From NCBI GenBank assembly GCA_002353485.1, contig DEJS01000019.1, positions 1 to 64,000 on the forward strand: a stretch of 64,000 bases of DNA, given 5' to 3'. Shown here one piece after another: positions 33,083-42,357 of this stretch; the stretch's first letter is position 1, and every line of letters starts with the position of its first letter. A model generated the notes under the pieces. The model made no database searches. It was not told the origin of the DNA and saw only the letters and a program-made list of their open reading frames with translations. The stretch comes from Prevotella sp. UBA2742 (lineage in GTDB: Bacteria > Bacteroidota > Bacteroidia > Bacteroidales > Bacteroidaceae). Made by a program: the position numbers and the translations under genes.

Positions 33083-36000
33083 ATGACGCGTAAAGTTCTT
33101 TTTTGGGGGTTACTTCTTAGTGTGTCGATACACATGCATGCCCAGATGGGTAAACTGTTTGATGCTGACAAACAAATGTCCAGCAGCTTCACCACCCAGA
33201 TTTATATGGACCACGACGGCTTTATTTGGGTTGCCACGCGGAACGGCCTGAACCGTTACGACGGTTATCAGTTCCGCATCCTGAAGAAGGAGATGCACCG
33301 CGACCTGGGCATGGCCAGTAACTATGTGAACTGCATGATACAGGACCGCAGGGGACTGTTCTATATTGGCATGTACGGAGCCTTGCAGACCTACGACGGC
33401 ATAAAGTTTCACAACATCAAGACCTACGACCTTCAAGGGCGTAACCAGCCCAGCTACATCACCTGCCTGCTGGAACGTTCTTCCGGCGACGTACTGGTGG
33501 GTACCTCAGGACATGGCGTGCTGCGTGTGAACAAGAGCGAGGCACGCCAGATAGGTGGTGCCATAGAGCACCTGCATACGGTACGGGGCATGTTTGAAGA
33601 CTCAAAGGGACGTGTGTGGCTCGTCACCGAGAGTCAGGGCCTTATTTGCTGGAAGGACAACAAGGTGCAGCGCTTCTTCCAGCAGCCGGAACAGCTGTAC
33701 GACGTCCGGGGCGTATGTGAAGACAGGCGTGGGCGCATCTACGTGGGTACAGCCAGCAACGGGCTCTATCGTCTTGACATCGATGCAAGCGGCAAGGCCC
33801 TCAACCCGACATCGAAGGACGGCATGACACACATCAAGGGTACCGACGGGAAACACGTCTCTACGCTATACGTGAACAATGCGGGCAACATTCTGATAGG
33901 CTACGACGGTCTGGGTATGGCCGTCTATGACCTGGAAACGGGTACGACGCAGGACAACCCCTACTTCAGTCGTGACGTAGACCTGAGCAGCGCCAAGGTG
34001 TACAGCATCTGCGAGGACCGTAGCGGTAATACATGGCTGGGACTGCTGCAGAAGGGTATCTATATGCAGCCGGGCAAGACCACGGGATTCCATTATATGG
34101 GCTATAAGCTGGGCTCTCGTAATGTGATAGGCTCTGCCAGCGTCACCAGTGTGATGGAGGCGCGTAACGGACTGGAGTGGATAGGCACCGATAAGGACGG
34201 CTTATACTGCGTGGACAAGAATGTCAAGGTGATACGTCACTTCAAGGACAACTTCCCTGCCACGATACTTGATATTGAAGAGGACCAGCAAGGACGTATA
34301 TGGGTAGGCTCCTATAAGGAAGGCATGGGGTGGATAGACAGCAGTACGATGTCCTATCATCCCTATTCGCTGCCTCAGGGTTCGACGGTCAGCGTGTTCG
34401 GCCTTCAGAGTGATAGTGAGGGGAACCTGTGGCTGGGAACCATGGGCAGTGGACTGATACGTCTGAACCTTACTACAGGCGAGACCAAAGCCTATACCAT
34501 GGAGGAGGTAGCCATGGATAATCCTCAAAAGAACAGCATTACCAACGACTTTATCTCGCAGATATCGCTCTCGCCCGACGGTCAGCGCCTTTATGCTGCC
34601 ACCACGATGGGCGTCTGCGCCTTGGACCTGAAGACGGACAGCTGGGTGAAGGTGTTTGGACGTAACTGTCTGAACTACGGGACGCCGGTGCGCACAGTGC
34701 GTGAGTTTGGCGGACGGCTGTATGTGGGCACCAACGACGGTCTGCTGTGCTATGACCTGAAGACGCGCAAGATGAAGCGCTACGGAGTAGAGAGCGGACT
34801 GGCCGACAATGGCATCTCGTCGATGGAGCAGGACCGGCAGGGCAAGATATGGGTGTCGACAGACCACGGACTCTGCTGCCTGGACCCCAAGACGGGAAAG
34901 ACCAGCAACTTCTTTGTGGACAACGGCCTGCAGTCGAACGAGTTCAGCGACGGCGCCTCATGGCTGAATCCTGACGGCGAACTGATGTTTGGCGGATTGG
35001 GTGGTATCACATGGTTTAAGCCTACCGACATCAAGGAACGCGAGTGGAAGGCAGAGGTGAAGCTGACTGAGTTCTCTGTGAATGGTGTCCCCGTGACGCG
35101 TGAGACGATGTCGGGACTATGGCAGGTGACGGATACCACCGTCATTGCCTCAGACCGTTTCGTGCTGAGTCCTGGCGACAACTCGTTTGCCCTGCGGCTG
35201 TCGACGCTGACTTTTGACAACCCCGAGCACATCGTCTACCGCTATCGTATCAACAGCGAAGAGTGGGTACGGCTGCAGCCTGGCGTCAATGAGATAACGT
35301 TCAGCCACATGCAGCCTGGCGACTACAACTTCTGTGTCGTGGCCGAGCAGAACGGCATTGTTACGCCAGAGCGCTGTTTTACCATCGTCATTCATTCGCC
35401 TTGGTATCGTACCCCGCTGGCATATCTTATCTATCTGTTAGCCGTCGCTGTCGTCGCATGGCGCTATCTGCGCATGCGACAGCGAAAGGAGCAGGACCGC
35501 CTGCGGCTGCAGGAGCATATACATGCCGAGGAGATGGCTGATGCCAAGCTGAAGTTCTTTATGAACATCTCGCACGAGATACGTACGCCAATGACGCTTA
35601 TCGTTACACCCTTGCTGTCGCTCATCAAGCAGGACGACGACCCCCATCGGCGCAGCGTCTACGAGACCATACGTCGGAATGCTGAGCGTATCTTAGGACT
35701 CATCAACCAGATGATGGACCTTCGTAAGATAGACAAAGGGCAGATGCAGATGCACATGTGTGAGACGGAGTTTATCTCTTTTATTGGTGATATACACACT
35801 CTCTTCGACCAGCAGGCCAAGGCCAAGAACATCAGTTTTGTCTATGAGCATGACACCCAGATGCTGCCGGTATGGATAGACCGTGGCAACTTCGACAAGG
35901 TCATCGTCAACCTGCTCAGTAATTCGTTTAAGTACACACCGACGGGGGGAAACATACGCATCGGGGTTACCCACGACGAACACGAGGTGCACGTCTCCAT

Positions 36001-37105
36001 CAAAGACAGTGGCGAGGGCATTCCAGAGGACAAGTTGGAGCGCATATTTGAGCGTTTCTACCAGTCGCCCTCGCGCGTCAACGACCGTAAGACAGGAACG
36101 GGTATAGGCCTGGACCTGACACGTTCGCTGGTAGAGTTGCATCACGGCAGCATTCGCGCCTTGAACAACAGCGACGGGCCCGGCTGTGAGTTCATTGTCA
36201 CCATCCCCTTGGGCAATGCTCACCTGAAGCCTGAGGAGATGATAGTTGAAAAGCAGGATATATCGCATGCAACGAGCCTGATAGACGATAGCGACCTTGC
36301 GGTGGAAACGGCAGAAGTGGAGCTGCCAAAGATAGGTCGGCGCCAGCGCATCGTCATCGTAGAGGATGACAAGGAAATTCTGGACTACCTGACGTCAGAG
36401 CTGTCGGCCCACTACGACGTCTCTACCGCTGAGAATGGCCGTTTAGGACTTAGCGAGATACTGAAGGTGCATCCCGACTTGGTCATCTCCGACATTATGA
36501 TGCCTGAGATGGATGGCAACGAGCTTTGCTCGAAGGTCAAGGGCAACCCGGCCACCAGCCATATTCCTGTTATCCTTCTGACTGCCAAGAGTCGTGATGA
36601 GGACCAGCTGGAAGGCTTGGAGATGGGTGCCGATGCCTACGTTATGAAACCCTTCAACATGGACATCCTGCGTCGTACCATCATCAATCTTATCCATACC
36701 CACCAGATGCTGCGCCTGAAGTATGGCCGCAACGACCAGTTGGAGGAGCAGGTGGACCAGGTGAAGATGAAGTCGCCCGACGAACAGCTGCTGGAGCGTG
36801 TGATGAAGGTCATCAACAAGAACCTTAACAACTCCGACCTCAGTGTCGATGCCATTGCCGAGGAGGTGGGTATCAGTCGTGTACACCTGCATCGTAAGAT
36901 GAAGGAACTGACGGGTCAGACGCCTCACGACTTCATACGCAATCTGCGCCTGAAGCAGGCGGCCCATCTGCTGGCTTCGCAGAATATGAACATTACCGAG
37001 GTCATGTACGCCTGCGGCTTCAACAATGCAGCGTCCTTCTCTACCATCTTCAAGAAGTTCTATGGCATGTCGCCGCGTGAGTACATGAATGAACACCGTA
37101 AATAA
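33083..37105 (+). CDS. Hybrid two-component system sensor/regulator (HTCS)
   Basis: A 1340-residue one-protein two-component system that senses an oligosaccharide in the periplasm and activates polysaccharide-use genes. Order: signal peptide (1-20); two beta-propellers of repeats such as 'GFIWVATRNGLNRYDG' and 'LWLGTMGSGLIRL' (about 25-690); Y_Y_Y domain (about 700-765); membrane helix (about 777-795); histidine kinase with phospho-His831 in 'FFMNISHEIRTPM' and an ATPase domain; receiver domain with phospho-Asp1137 in 'LVISDIMMPEMDG'; AraC-type helix-turn-helix at the C-terminus ('VDAIAEEVGISRVHLHRKM'). It sits between the GH97/GH43 operon and GH28, its likely targets. Confidence 0.95.
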   Translation: MTRKVLFWGLLLSVSIHMHAQMGKLFDADKQMSSSFTTQIYMDHDGFIWVATRNGLNRYDGYQFRILKKEMHRDLGMASNYVNCMIQDRRGLFYIGMYGALQTYDGIKFHNIKTYDLQGRNQPSYITCLLERSSGDVLVGTSGHGVLRVNKSEARQIGGAIEHLHTVRGMFEDSKGRVWLVTESQGLICWKDNKVQRFFQQPEQLYDVRGVCEDRRGRIYVGTASNGLYRLDIDASGKALNPTSKDGMTHIKGTDGKHVSTLYVNNAGNILIGYDGLGMAVYDLETGTTQDNPYFSRDVDLSSAKVYSICEDRSGNTWLGLLQKGIYMQPGKTTGFHYMGYKLGSRNVIGSASVTSVMEARNGLEWIGTDKDGLYCVDKNVKVIRHFKDNFPATILDIEEDQQGRIWVGSYKEGMGWIDSSTMSYHPYSLPQGSTVSVFGLQSDSEGNLWLGTMGSGLIRLNLTTGETKAYTMEEVAMDNPQKNSITNDFISQISLSPDGQRLYAATTMGVCALDLKTDSWVKVFGRNCLNYGTPVRTVREFGGRLYVGTNDGLLCYDLKTRKMKRYGVESGLADNGISSMEQDRQGKIWVSTDHGLCCLDPKTGKTSNFFVDNGLQSNEFSDGASWLNPDGELMFGGLGGITWFKPTDIKEREWKAEVKLTEFSVNGVPVTRETMSGLWQVTDTTVIASDRFVLSPGDNSFALRLSTLTFDNPEHIVYRYRINSEEWVRLQPGVNEITFSHMQPGDYNFCVVAEQNGIVTPERCFTIVIHSPWYRTPLAYLIYLLAVAVVAWRYLRMRQRKEQDRLRLQEHIHAEEMADAKLKFFMNISHEIRTPMTLIVTPLLSLIKQDDDPHRRSVYETIRRNAERILGLINQMMDLRKIDKGQMQMHMCETEFISFIGDIHTLFDQQAKAKNISFVYEHDTQMLPVWIDRGNFDKVIVNLLSNSFKYTPTGGNIRIGVTHDEHEVHVSIKDSGEGIPEDKLERIFERFYQSPSRVNDRKTGTGIGLDLTRSLVELHHGSIRALNNSDGPGCEFIVTIPLGNAHLKPEEMIVEKQDISHATSLIDDSDLAVETAEVELPKIGRRQRIVIVEDDKEILDYLTSELSAHYDVSTAENGRLGLSEILKVHPDLVISDIMMPEMDGNELCSKVKGNPATSHIPVILLTAKSRDEDQLEGLEMGADAYVMKPFNMDILRRTIINLIHTHQMLRLKYGRNDQLEEQVDQVKMKSPDEQLLERVMKVINKNLNNSDLSVDAIAEEVGISRVHLHRKMKELTGQTPHDFIRNLRLKQAAHLLASQNMNITEVMYACGFNNAASFSTIFKKFYGMSPREYMNEHRK

Positions 37106-37110
37106 ACAGT

Positions 37111-37138
37111 AATCGCACAGAGGTACCCCTGTGCGATT
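37111..37138. terminator. Bidirectional terminator between HTCS and GH28
   Basis: AATCGCACAGAGG (37111-37123) pairs with CCCCTGTGCGATT (37126-37138), one mismatch, with flanking A and T runs on either side, between convergent genes. Confidence 0.8.
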
Positions 37139-37167
37139 ATTTTGTTTGCTTATTAGGAACTCCTTAT

Positions 37168-38586
37168 TTACTGTTTCACGAACTTCACGCCCTCCAGTTT
37201 CAGTTTGGCGGTCTTCTCGTCAATCAGCTGGTCGTTCTTGAGGAAGACGAAGGTGGAATTCTTGATGTCGATGTCGTGTATGCAGTCCAGTCCCAGGATG
37301 CCTCCGGCCTTGATGGCTGTGTGTGTGCCGTGGCAGGTGACGTTCGAGATGTGTATGCCCTGGAACTCAGGAGCCGACTTGCGCTGTTCCTCTGTATAGG
37401 TGGGAATGGCATTGGGGTCGCTGCCTGCAGGACGGTCTACATAGTCGCACTGGAAGACGATGGCCTCGTCCTTGATGTCTGTCATCACGATGTCCTGAAT
37501 ATAGAGGTCTTCCGTCTTACCGCCACGTCCAATGCCGCTCTTGAATCGTAGTCCTGTGTCGGTACCGCTGAAACGGTTGTGGCGCACCACCATGCGACGT
37601 ACGCCGCTGATGGTCTCGCTGCCCAGCACGAAGCCGCCGTGGGCATGGAACACGGTGTTGTCCTGGATGACGATGTCTGAGCATCCGTTGGCAGGCGAGT
37701 TGGGCTTCGTCTTGTTACTCTTCATACACAGGCCGTCGTCGCCTGCATCCACTACGCAGTTGACGATGAGGCCTACGTTGATGTCAGAGAAGTCGATGGC
37801 ATCGCCGTTCTGGGCATTCCAGGGACAGCGCACCGTCACACCGTCAACGATGACGTTCCTGCAGTTCAGCGGGTGTACGTGGAACTTGGGCGAATTCTGT
37901 ACCGTGACACCCTCAATGAGTACGTTCTCGCAGTCCGTAAAGCGGATGATGTCGTTACGCATCTTCTCCTGGGCCTCCGGGGTTGCTGCAATGTTCTTTG
38001 TGGCGTCCTTGGTGTCCCACGGATAGAACAGCTGGCCGTTGTCTTTCTCGACGCCATCCATCAGGGCGTGGAACTGTTTCCACTCCACGTCGCTAACCTT
38101 CGAGCGCTTCACAGGGCGCCAGTATTCGCCGTTACCGTCGATAATGCCCTGACCGGTAATGGCAATGTTCTTACGTTTCGAGGCACGTATGCCTGCATAG
38201 ACCCGGTCTGACTTGCCTGTAGGGTCTACATACAGCGTCTTGTCAGCCGAGAACACCACGATGGCGTTCTTCTCTAAGTGTAGCTCAATGTTGTCCTTCA
38301 ACGAGATAGGACCTGTCATCCACACTCCTTCGGGCACGTTCAGGCGACCTCCTCCCAGCTTGTTCAGCTTACTGATGCCCTTGGCAAAGGCCTCAGTGTT
38401 CAGGGTTACTCCGTCGCCCACGCCACCAACCTCCGTGAGGCTTACCTCGTTGGCAGGAATCTGCGGACGTGACACTTTTGCTACCTCGATGGGCAGGTTC
38501 TCATAGTACCTGCTGTACGCTTGCGCCTCTGCGGCTACGGGTAGCACGGCTACGAGGGCGGCTACCAGACTTCTCAAATGTTTCAT
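37168..38586 (-). CDS. GH28 polygalacturonase-like enzyme
   Basis: A 472-residue secreted right-handed beta-helix enzyme that hydrolyses galacturonan linkages in pectin. The start is set at 38586, where MKHLRSLVAALVAVLPVAAEAQ is a good signal peptide (given here only in outline); the frame is open 32 codons upstream but codes for an Arg/Lys-rich run in the neighbouring gene. Catalytic motifs are present: 'NGDAIDF', 'DAGDDGLCMKS' (Asp pair), 'HAHGGFVLGSE' and 'GLRFKS'. Its first 86 bp overlap the upstream phosphatase gene. Exo- versus endo-action is not clear. Confidence 0.88.
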   Translation of the reverse strand: MKHLRSLVAALVAVLPVAAEAQAYSRYYENLPIEVAKVSRPQIPANEVSLTEVGGVGDGVTLNTEAFAKGISKLNKLGGGRLNVPEGVWMTGPISLKDNIELHLEKNAIVVFSADKTLYVDPTGKSDRVYAGIRASKRKNIAITGQGIIDGNGEYWRPVKRSKVSDVEWKQFHALMDGVEKDNGQLFYPWDTKDATKNIAATPEAQEKMRNDIIRFTDCENVLIEGVTVQNSPKFHVHPLNCRNVIVDGVTVRCPWNAQNGDAIDFSDINVGLIVNCVVDAGDDGLCMKSNKTKPNSPANGCSDIVIQDNTVFHAHGGFVLGSETISGVRRMVVRHNRFSGTDTGLRFKSGIGRGGKTEDLYIQDIVMTDIKDEAIVFQCDYVDRPAGSDPNAIPTYTEEQRKSAPEFQGIHISNVTCHGTHTAIKAGGILGLDCIHDIDIKNSTFVFLKNDQLIDEKTAKLKLEGVKFVKQ

Positions 38587-39985
38587 TGTGTTTCTTATTT
38601 GTAGTTTGTTGTTGTGCTTTCTCTTCTTCGTCGTCCTTGTCCTTGTCCTTCGTCTCCTGCCAGGCTTTCTCCTTTGCGTCATACTCAGCCAGTTTGTTCA
38701 GGTAGTATTGGCGCAGCTCGCTCCATTTGTAGTATGGATATTGTGTGGTGCTGACGGGCAGCGACACCTCGCGCTCGTTCAGCAGGGCCTTGACAAGGAT
38801 GTCGCCGGCGTCTTTGTTGTCCTTACGGTAGAATACCAGCTGTATGTTGCATGCCATGGGGAAGATGCGGTAGTTGCGCCACACCTCATCCAGTTCGTCC
38901 AGGTTGCTGACCTGAGCGCCACAGGAACCCAGCTCCAGCAGACATGCCAGGGGCATCACGCACACCTCGTGTCCGAAGCGCAGCGTGGCCTGAGTCTGGC
39001 TTACGGTGTCTGCCGTCTCTATGATGTTTCTCAACAGGTTGCTCTGTGTGAAGGGCATCACGCCCTCCGTCTGTGGGGCATGGCCATAGTCTATGTACCA
39101 CCCCTTGTTGCGTATGCTCCACTGGTCGTATATCTCGTCGTCAGTGAACAGCGGGAACAGGTCGGGCGCATCGTCGTGGCTCTGCATGTTGGTGGCCACC
39201 TCGAAGAGGTTGTACATCAGTGCTCCCGCCTTGATGCTGTCGCTGACCCACTGCTGGTCGTTGAACAACAGCTGCATCAGCCGCTCTACTTGACTTTCGT
39301 CGCGCATCTGCTTGCGTAGATCGCGTCCTTTGCGCCCCATCGACTCAATGAGTCCCTTTCGTGGGGCGTTCAGGTAGTACTGCAGTGCCTTGCTTACGTC
39401 GTTGTGTATGCGTGCCGTGGGGTTGGCTGCTGCCAGTTCCTCACACTCTGCCGCCATCGACAGGATGCAGCGCACCACGGTCGTCGAGCGGGCGTCGATG
39501 TGGATGCCTTCCTTCTTGAATATCTCAGGGAAGTTGTGCACCATCCTCTTGGCAATGCCGTGGTGCTGGCGTTCGCCCACCGTTGTCAGGTCGCCCAGTC
39601 GCAGCTGGGCTCCACTGTACTGCCCCTCCAAGGCCGGATAGTTGGCCACAGGCAGGCTGACGAAGTCCTCAAGGGCTTTCAGCGTCTCTTCGCCTTTGGC
39701 GGTCAGCTTGCCCTGCTGGCGTGCCTTCTGCAGTGGCTCTGTCACTACCGTATAGCTGTTCTCGCTGATAAGCCATCGCGAGCCATGCCTGCCGTAGTGC
39801 GACATATAGAAGGGTGTGTAGCCCTCAGGGGCTGGTGTCAGTGCCTGGGTTGGCAGCTGACGGTCATAGTCCAGGTAGTTGCTGCCTGAAAGATATTTGT
39901 TGGCCTTTATCTCCTCACGGGCCGTCTGGGCCATGCTGCTCAGCGTGAAGGCTGCAGCCACCAGTAGGGTTGTCAGTCTGTGCAT
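38501..39985 (-). CDS. Histidine phosphatase (MINPP/phytase-like), with odd C-terminal tail
   Basis: A 494-residue secreted phosphatase with a signal peptide (1-19, LSSMAQ). The phosphohistidine motif RHGSR is at 66-70 and the second catalytic region 'FGHEVCVMPL' resembles the HAE/HD motif of multiple inositol polyphosphate phosphatases; phytate is a plausible plant substrate. From about residue 445 the protein becomes Lys/Asp/Glu/Gln-rich and then, over the last ~28 residues, Arg/Ser-rich ('SGSRPRSRATRSRRGAS'), because the frame reads 86 bp into the GH28 gene. The tail looks like a lost stop codon rather than a domain. Confidence 0.85.
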   Translation of the reverse strand: MHRLTTLLVAAAFTLSSMAQTAREEIKANKYLSGSNYLDYDRQLPTQALTPAPEGYTPFYMSHYGRHGSRWLISENSYTVVTEPLQKARQQGKLTAKGEETLKALEDFVSLPVANYPALEGQYSGAQLRLGDLTTVGERQHHGIAKRMVHNFPEIFKKEGIHIDARSTTVVRCILSMAAECEELAAANPTARIHNDVSKALQYYLNAPRKGLIESMGRKGRDLRKQMRDESQVERLMQLLFNDQQWVSDSIKAGALMYNLFEVATNMQSHDDAPDLFPLFTDDEIYDQWSIRNKGWYIDYGHAPQTEGVMPFTQSNLLRNIIETADTVSQTQATLRFGHEVCVMPLACLLELGSCGAQVSNLDELDEVWRNYRIFPMACNIQLVFYRKDNKDAGDILVKALLNEREVSLPVSTTQYPYYKWSELRQYYLNKLAEYDAKEKAWQETKDKDKDDEEEKAQQQTTNKKHNETFEKSGSRPRSRATRSRRGASVQQVL

Positions 39986-40050
39986 GTTGGGCTCTTGTTT
40001 AGTATAGTTAACTTAAGTTTCGCATTCGCTCAACTTCTTTGTAGTTAAGG

Positions 40051-40171
40051 AGTTAAGTAGTTATCGCTTCGCTCGTCCTTTCGGACAGTAGATAAGCCAT
40101 TACTTCTATCGGCTGCTTTCCACCACGCAGTCATTTGGCTTAACTACTTAACTACTGACTACTTATCTACT
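40051..40171. repeat. Crossing inverted repeats in the intergenic gap
   Basis: AGTTAAGTAGTTA (40051-40063) is the exact inverse of 40141-40153, and AGTAGATAAG (40087-40096) is the exact inverse of 40162-40171. The two pairs interlock, as in a pseudoknot, and the right side also has 8-bp 'TAACTACT' periodicity. The gap is 39986-40203, between the phosphatase start and the 3' end of the next minus-strand gene. No gene is seen in it. Confidence 0.6.
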
Positions 40172-40203
40172 TCAGAAAGTTGAATAGTTAAAAGAACTGT
40201 CGC

Positions 40204-41100
40204 TTACTTCTGGGTGACGGTCGATACGACTTTCAGCTGCTGTCCCATCGTGTCGGTGGTGGTCTCGCCCTTGATGCTCTTTACCCAGCCGTCGTCGCCC
40301 ACCTCATAGGTGGCCGTCTCCTTTACCTCCAGTTTCACCATGCCGCTGCCTATTACCTGGTCGATGTTCTGCTTTATCATCTCGGCCTGTTCCGGAGCCG
40401 ATTTCTCTACCTGTGCAATGATGAAGGCCTTCAGCTCGTCCTTGTTCATGTTGACGCTACCGTTCGAGGTGACGTTCTTTCCGTTGACGAAGTACATGCG
40501 CTTCATCTTGATGCCTTCCTCGTTGACGTATTCCTCCTGGGCACCAGTCATCACGGTCTTGCCGTTCAGGGCCAGCACGTTGGTGTTGCCCTGCAGGCTT
40601 AACATCAGGTTCTCCTGCGTCAGGTTCGACATTATCTGGTTCTTCATGGCCTCCTTCGACATTACCTGGGCTACCTGGGGTGATGCTTTCATCACCTTTT
40701 CTATCAGCACGTCGCACTTGCTGTCGGCATGCTTCTTCACCTCGTCGTAGTTGGCAATGGCCAGGGGCTTGCCCTCCTTGTCTACGTTAATCTTTATCTT
40801 TAAGCCAGTGGTCATCTCCTGAGCGGCAACCAGAATCTGGCCTGCAATGTTGTCAGCACTGACGTCCGACGTCATCTTAGTGGTCTCCATGCTCAGCACG
40901 AAACCGTCGGCCAGCACCTCGTCCACGCTGTAGCTTGACTCTTCGTTAATGGTTACTGCGCCTTGTCCGGGAATGGTGACGGTCGATGATGAGGTGTAAT
41001 TCTTCTGGTCGCCCATCTGCATCTTCGGGGCTACTTTCAGCTGGGCCTGTGCGGCCAGCACCACGGTCAGCATCATGCTGAGGAAAAACAGTTTCTTCAT
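40204..41100 (-). CDS. Secreted protein of unknown function (DUF6263-like)
   Basis: A 298-residue protein with a signal peptide (1-19, VLAAQAQ). The start at 41100 is chosen because it gives this signal and lies 35 bp after a strong promoter; a 22-codon upstream extension would cross the promoter. The mature protein is beta-rich with alternating hydrophobic residues, e.g. 'TVTIPGQGAVTINEESSY' and 'ATYEVGDDGWVKSIKG', resembling a Bacteroidota family with no assigned role (tentatively DUF6263). It stands alone, with an array of 12-bp elements upstream. Confidence 0.7.
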   Translation of the reverse strand: MKKLFFLSMMLTVVLAAQAQLKVAPKMQMGDQKNYTSSSTVTIPGQGAVTINEESSYSVDEVLADGFVLSMETTKMTSDVSADNIAGQILVAAQEMTTGLKIKINVDKEGKPLAIANYDEVKKHADSKCDVLIEKVMKASPQVAQVMSKEAMKNQIMSNLTQENLMLSLQGNTNVLALNGKTVMTGAQEEYVNEEGIKMKRMYFVNGKNVTSNGSVNMNKDELKAFIIAQVEKSAPEQAEMIKQNIDQVIGSGMVKLEVKETATYEVGDDGWVKSIKGETTTDTMGQQLKVVSTVTQK

Positions 41101-41135
41101 ACTACTAAATTTGTTGTTGAATAAGTTTGATGCTG

Positions 41136-41167
41136 CAAAGGTAGTAAGAAAAAGACACATTGCCAAA
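41136..41167 (-). promoter_or_regulatory. Promoter of the secreted unknown gene
   Basis: On the minus strand TTTG (41164-41167) and TACCTTTG (41136-41143) are 20 bp apart. Confidence 0.75.
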
Positions 41168-41185
41168 TTATCGCATAAAAAAATG

Positions 41186-41236
41186 CCTTAGGTAAACTGC
41201 ACGTTTACCTAAGGTAAAGTAGAGGTTTACCTAAGG
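41186..41236. repeat. Three 12-bp elements, one inverted, phased at 22 bp
   Basis: CCTTAGGTAAAC (41186-41197) and GTTTACCTAAGG (41203-41214) form a perfect inverted repeat with a 5-bp loop; a third exact copy, GTTTACCTAAGG, is at 41225-41236, 22 bp from the second. The array lies just upstream of the -33 box of the minus-strand gene at 40204-41100, so it may be a set of binding sites; the hairpin could also terminate ddh. Confidence 0.85.
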
Positions 41237-41262
41237 CAAACTCAAAGTTAGCCTTATCCTCT

Positions 41263-42162
41263 TTATACGAGGTGCTCTATGAGGTCCTCGCGCTCTCCAG
41301 GCAGCATGTCGATGACGGGAATCTCAATCATCGTGTAGCATCCAGGCTGCAGGCGCATCGAGGCACGGGCGACGTTGACCAGTACCTGACCCGTCAGGGC
41401 GGGGTTGTTGATACTCATGTTGAACTCCAGGCGCTGGTTCTGCGTCTTGCCGCTGACGCCCTTGCGCACCAGGTTCACGCCGTGACCCATGTCGCGCACA
41501 TCGTCGACACTCTCCACCTGGAATACGTGTGTCTCGTCCGAGGCGAAGTAGGGGTCGGCCTTGATGTCCTTTGTCACCTGCTCCAGCGTGTAGCCTTCCT
41601 CCAGCTCGACGTACACCATGCGGCGGTGTATGCCCTCGCCCAGGGGAATGGTCATCGACAGGGCGTTCTTCACCCCTTTCTTTGAGCGCACGCAGACGCT
41701 GTGGCCCATCGACATGCCGGGTCCGAAATTAGTGTACGACAGTCCCTTGGGTGCCAGACTCTGCATCAGCGTGCGTACGATGCTGTCCGAGCCTGGGTCC
41801 CATCCTGCAGCGATGACGCTGACGGTCTTCGTGTCCTTGTTGATGGCCATCAGACGTTCGCGATAGCCACGTATATTGGTGTGTATGTCGAACGAGTCGA
41901 CGGTATTGATGCCCAGGGGCAGAATCTGCTTGGCAAATTCCTCACACGAGCGGGTAGGAGTGGCCAGGATGGCTACGTCGACATCCTTCAGTTCCCTGAT
42001 GTCCTTCACTACCTCGTATTGTGCCAACTCTGCGGGCTTGTTCTCTGCTCCCTGACGGCGCACAATGCCTGCTATCTCAAAGTCGGGGGCTGCCTCCAGG
42101 GCCTGTACGCTGTACTTTCCAATGTTGCCGTAGCCAACTACGGCGGCGCGAATCTTTTTCAT
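41263..42162 (-). CDS. ddh: meso-Diaminopimelate D-dehydrogenase
   Basis: A 299-residue NADPH-dependent enzyme that makes meso-diaminopimelate from tetrahydrodipicolinate in one step, feeding lysine and peptidoglycan synthesis. The N-terminal Rossmann fold has 'AAVVGYGNIGKYSVQALE'; substrate-binding residues are in 'AGWDPGSDSIVRTLM' and 'FGPGMSMGHSV'. Length matches the family (about 300-330). A TAATTTTG box on the minus strand (42240-42247) suggests a ~70-nt leader. It is monocistronic. Confidence 0.93.
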   Translation of the reverse strand: MKKIRAAVVGYGNIGKYSVQALEAAPDFEIAGIVRRQGAENKPAELAQYEVVKDIRELKDVDVAILATPTRSCEEFAKQILPLGINTVDSFDIHTNIRGYRERLMAINKDTKTVSVIAAGWDPGSDSIVRTLMQSLAPKGLSYTNFGPGMSMGHSVCVRSKKGVKNALSMTIPLGEGIHRRMVYVELEEGYTLEQVTKDIKADPYFASDETHVFQVESVDDVRDMGHGVNLVRKGVSGKTQNQRLEFNMSINNPALTGQVLVNVARASMRLQPGCYTMIEIPVIDMLPGEREDLIEHLV

Positions 42163-42357
42163 ATCCTAAAGTTTAGAGTTTAGTGCTTAAAGCTCCTAAA
42201 AAGCTGTCATTTTGTATCGTCTTTGTTCGTTTTCGGGTGCAAAATTACTCTTTTTCCGCGAATTACGCGACAAAAAGATAACTTTTTTTTCTGACACAAT
42301 AAAAAAACTCCTTCCTGCGTTATAATCAGTGATATTATAATATTAATTAGGAATAAC

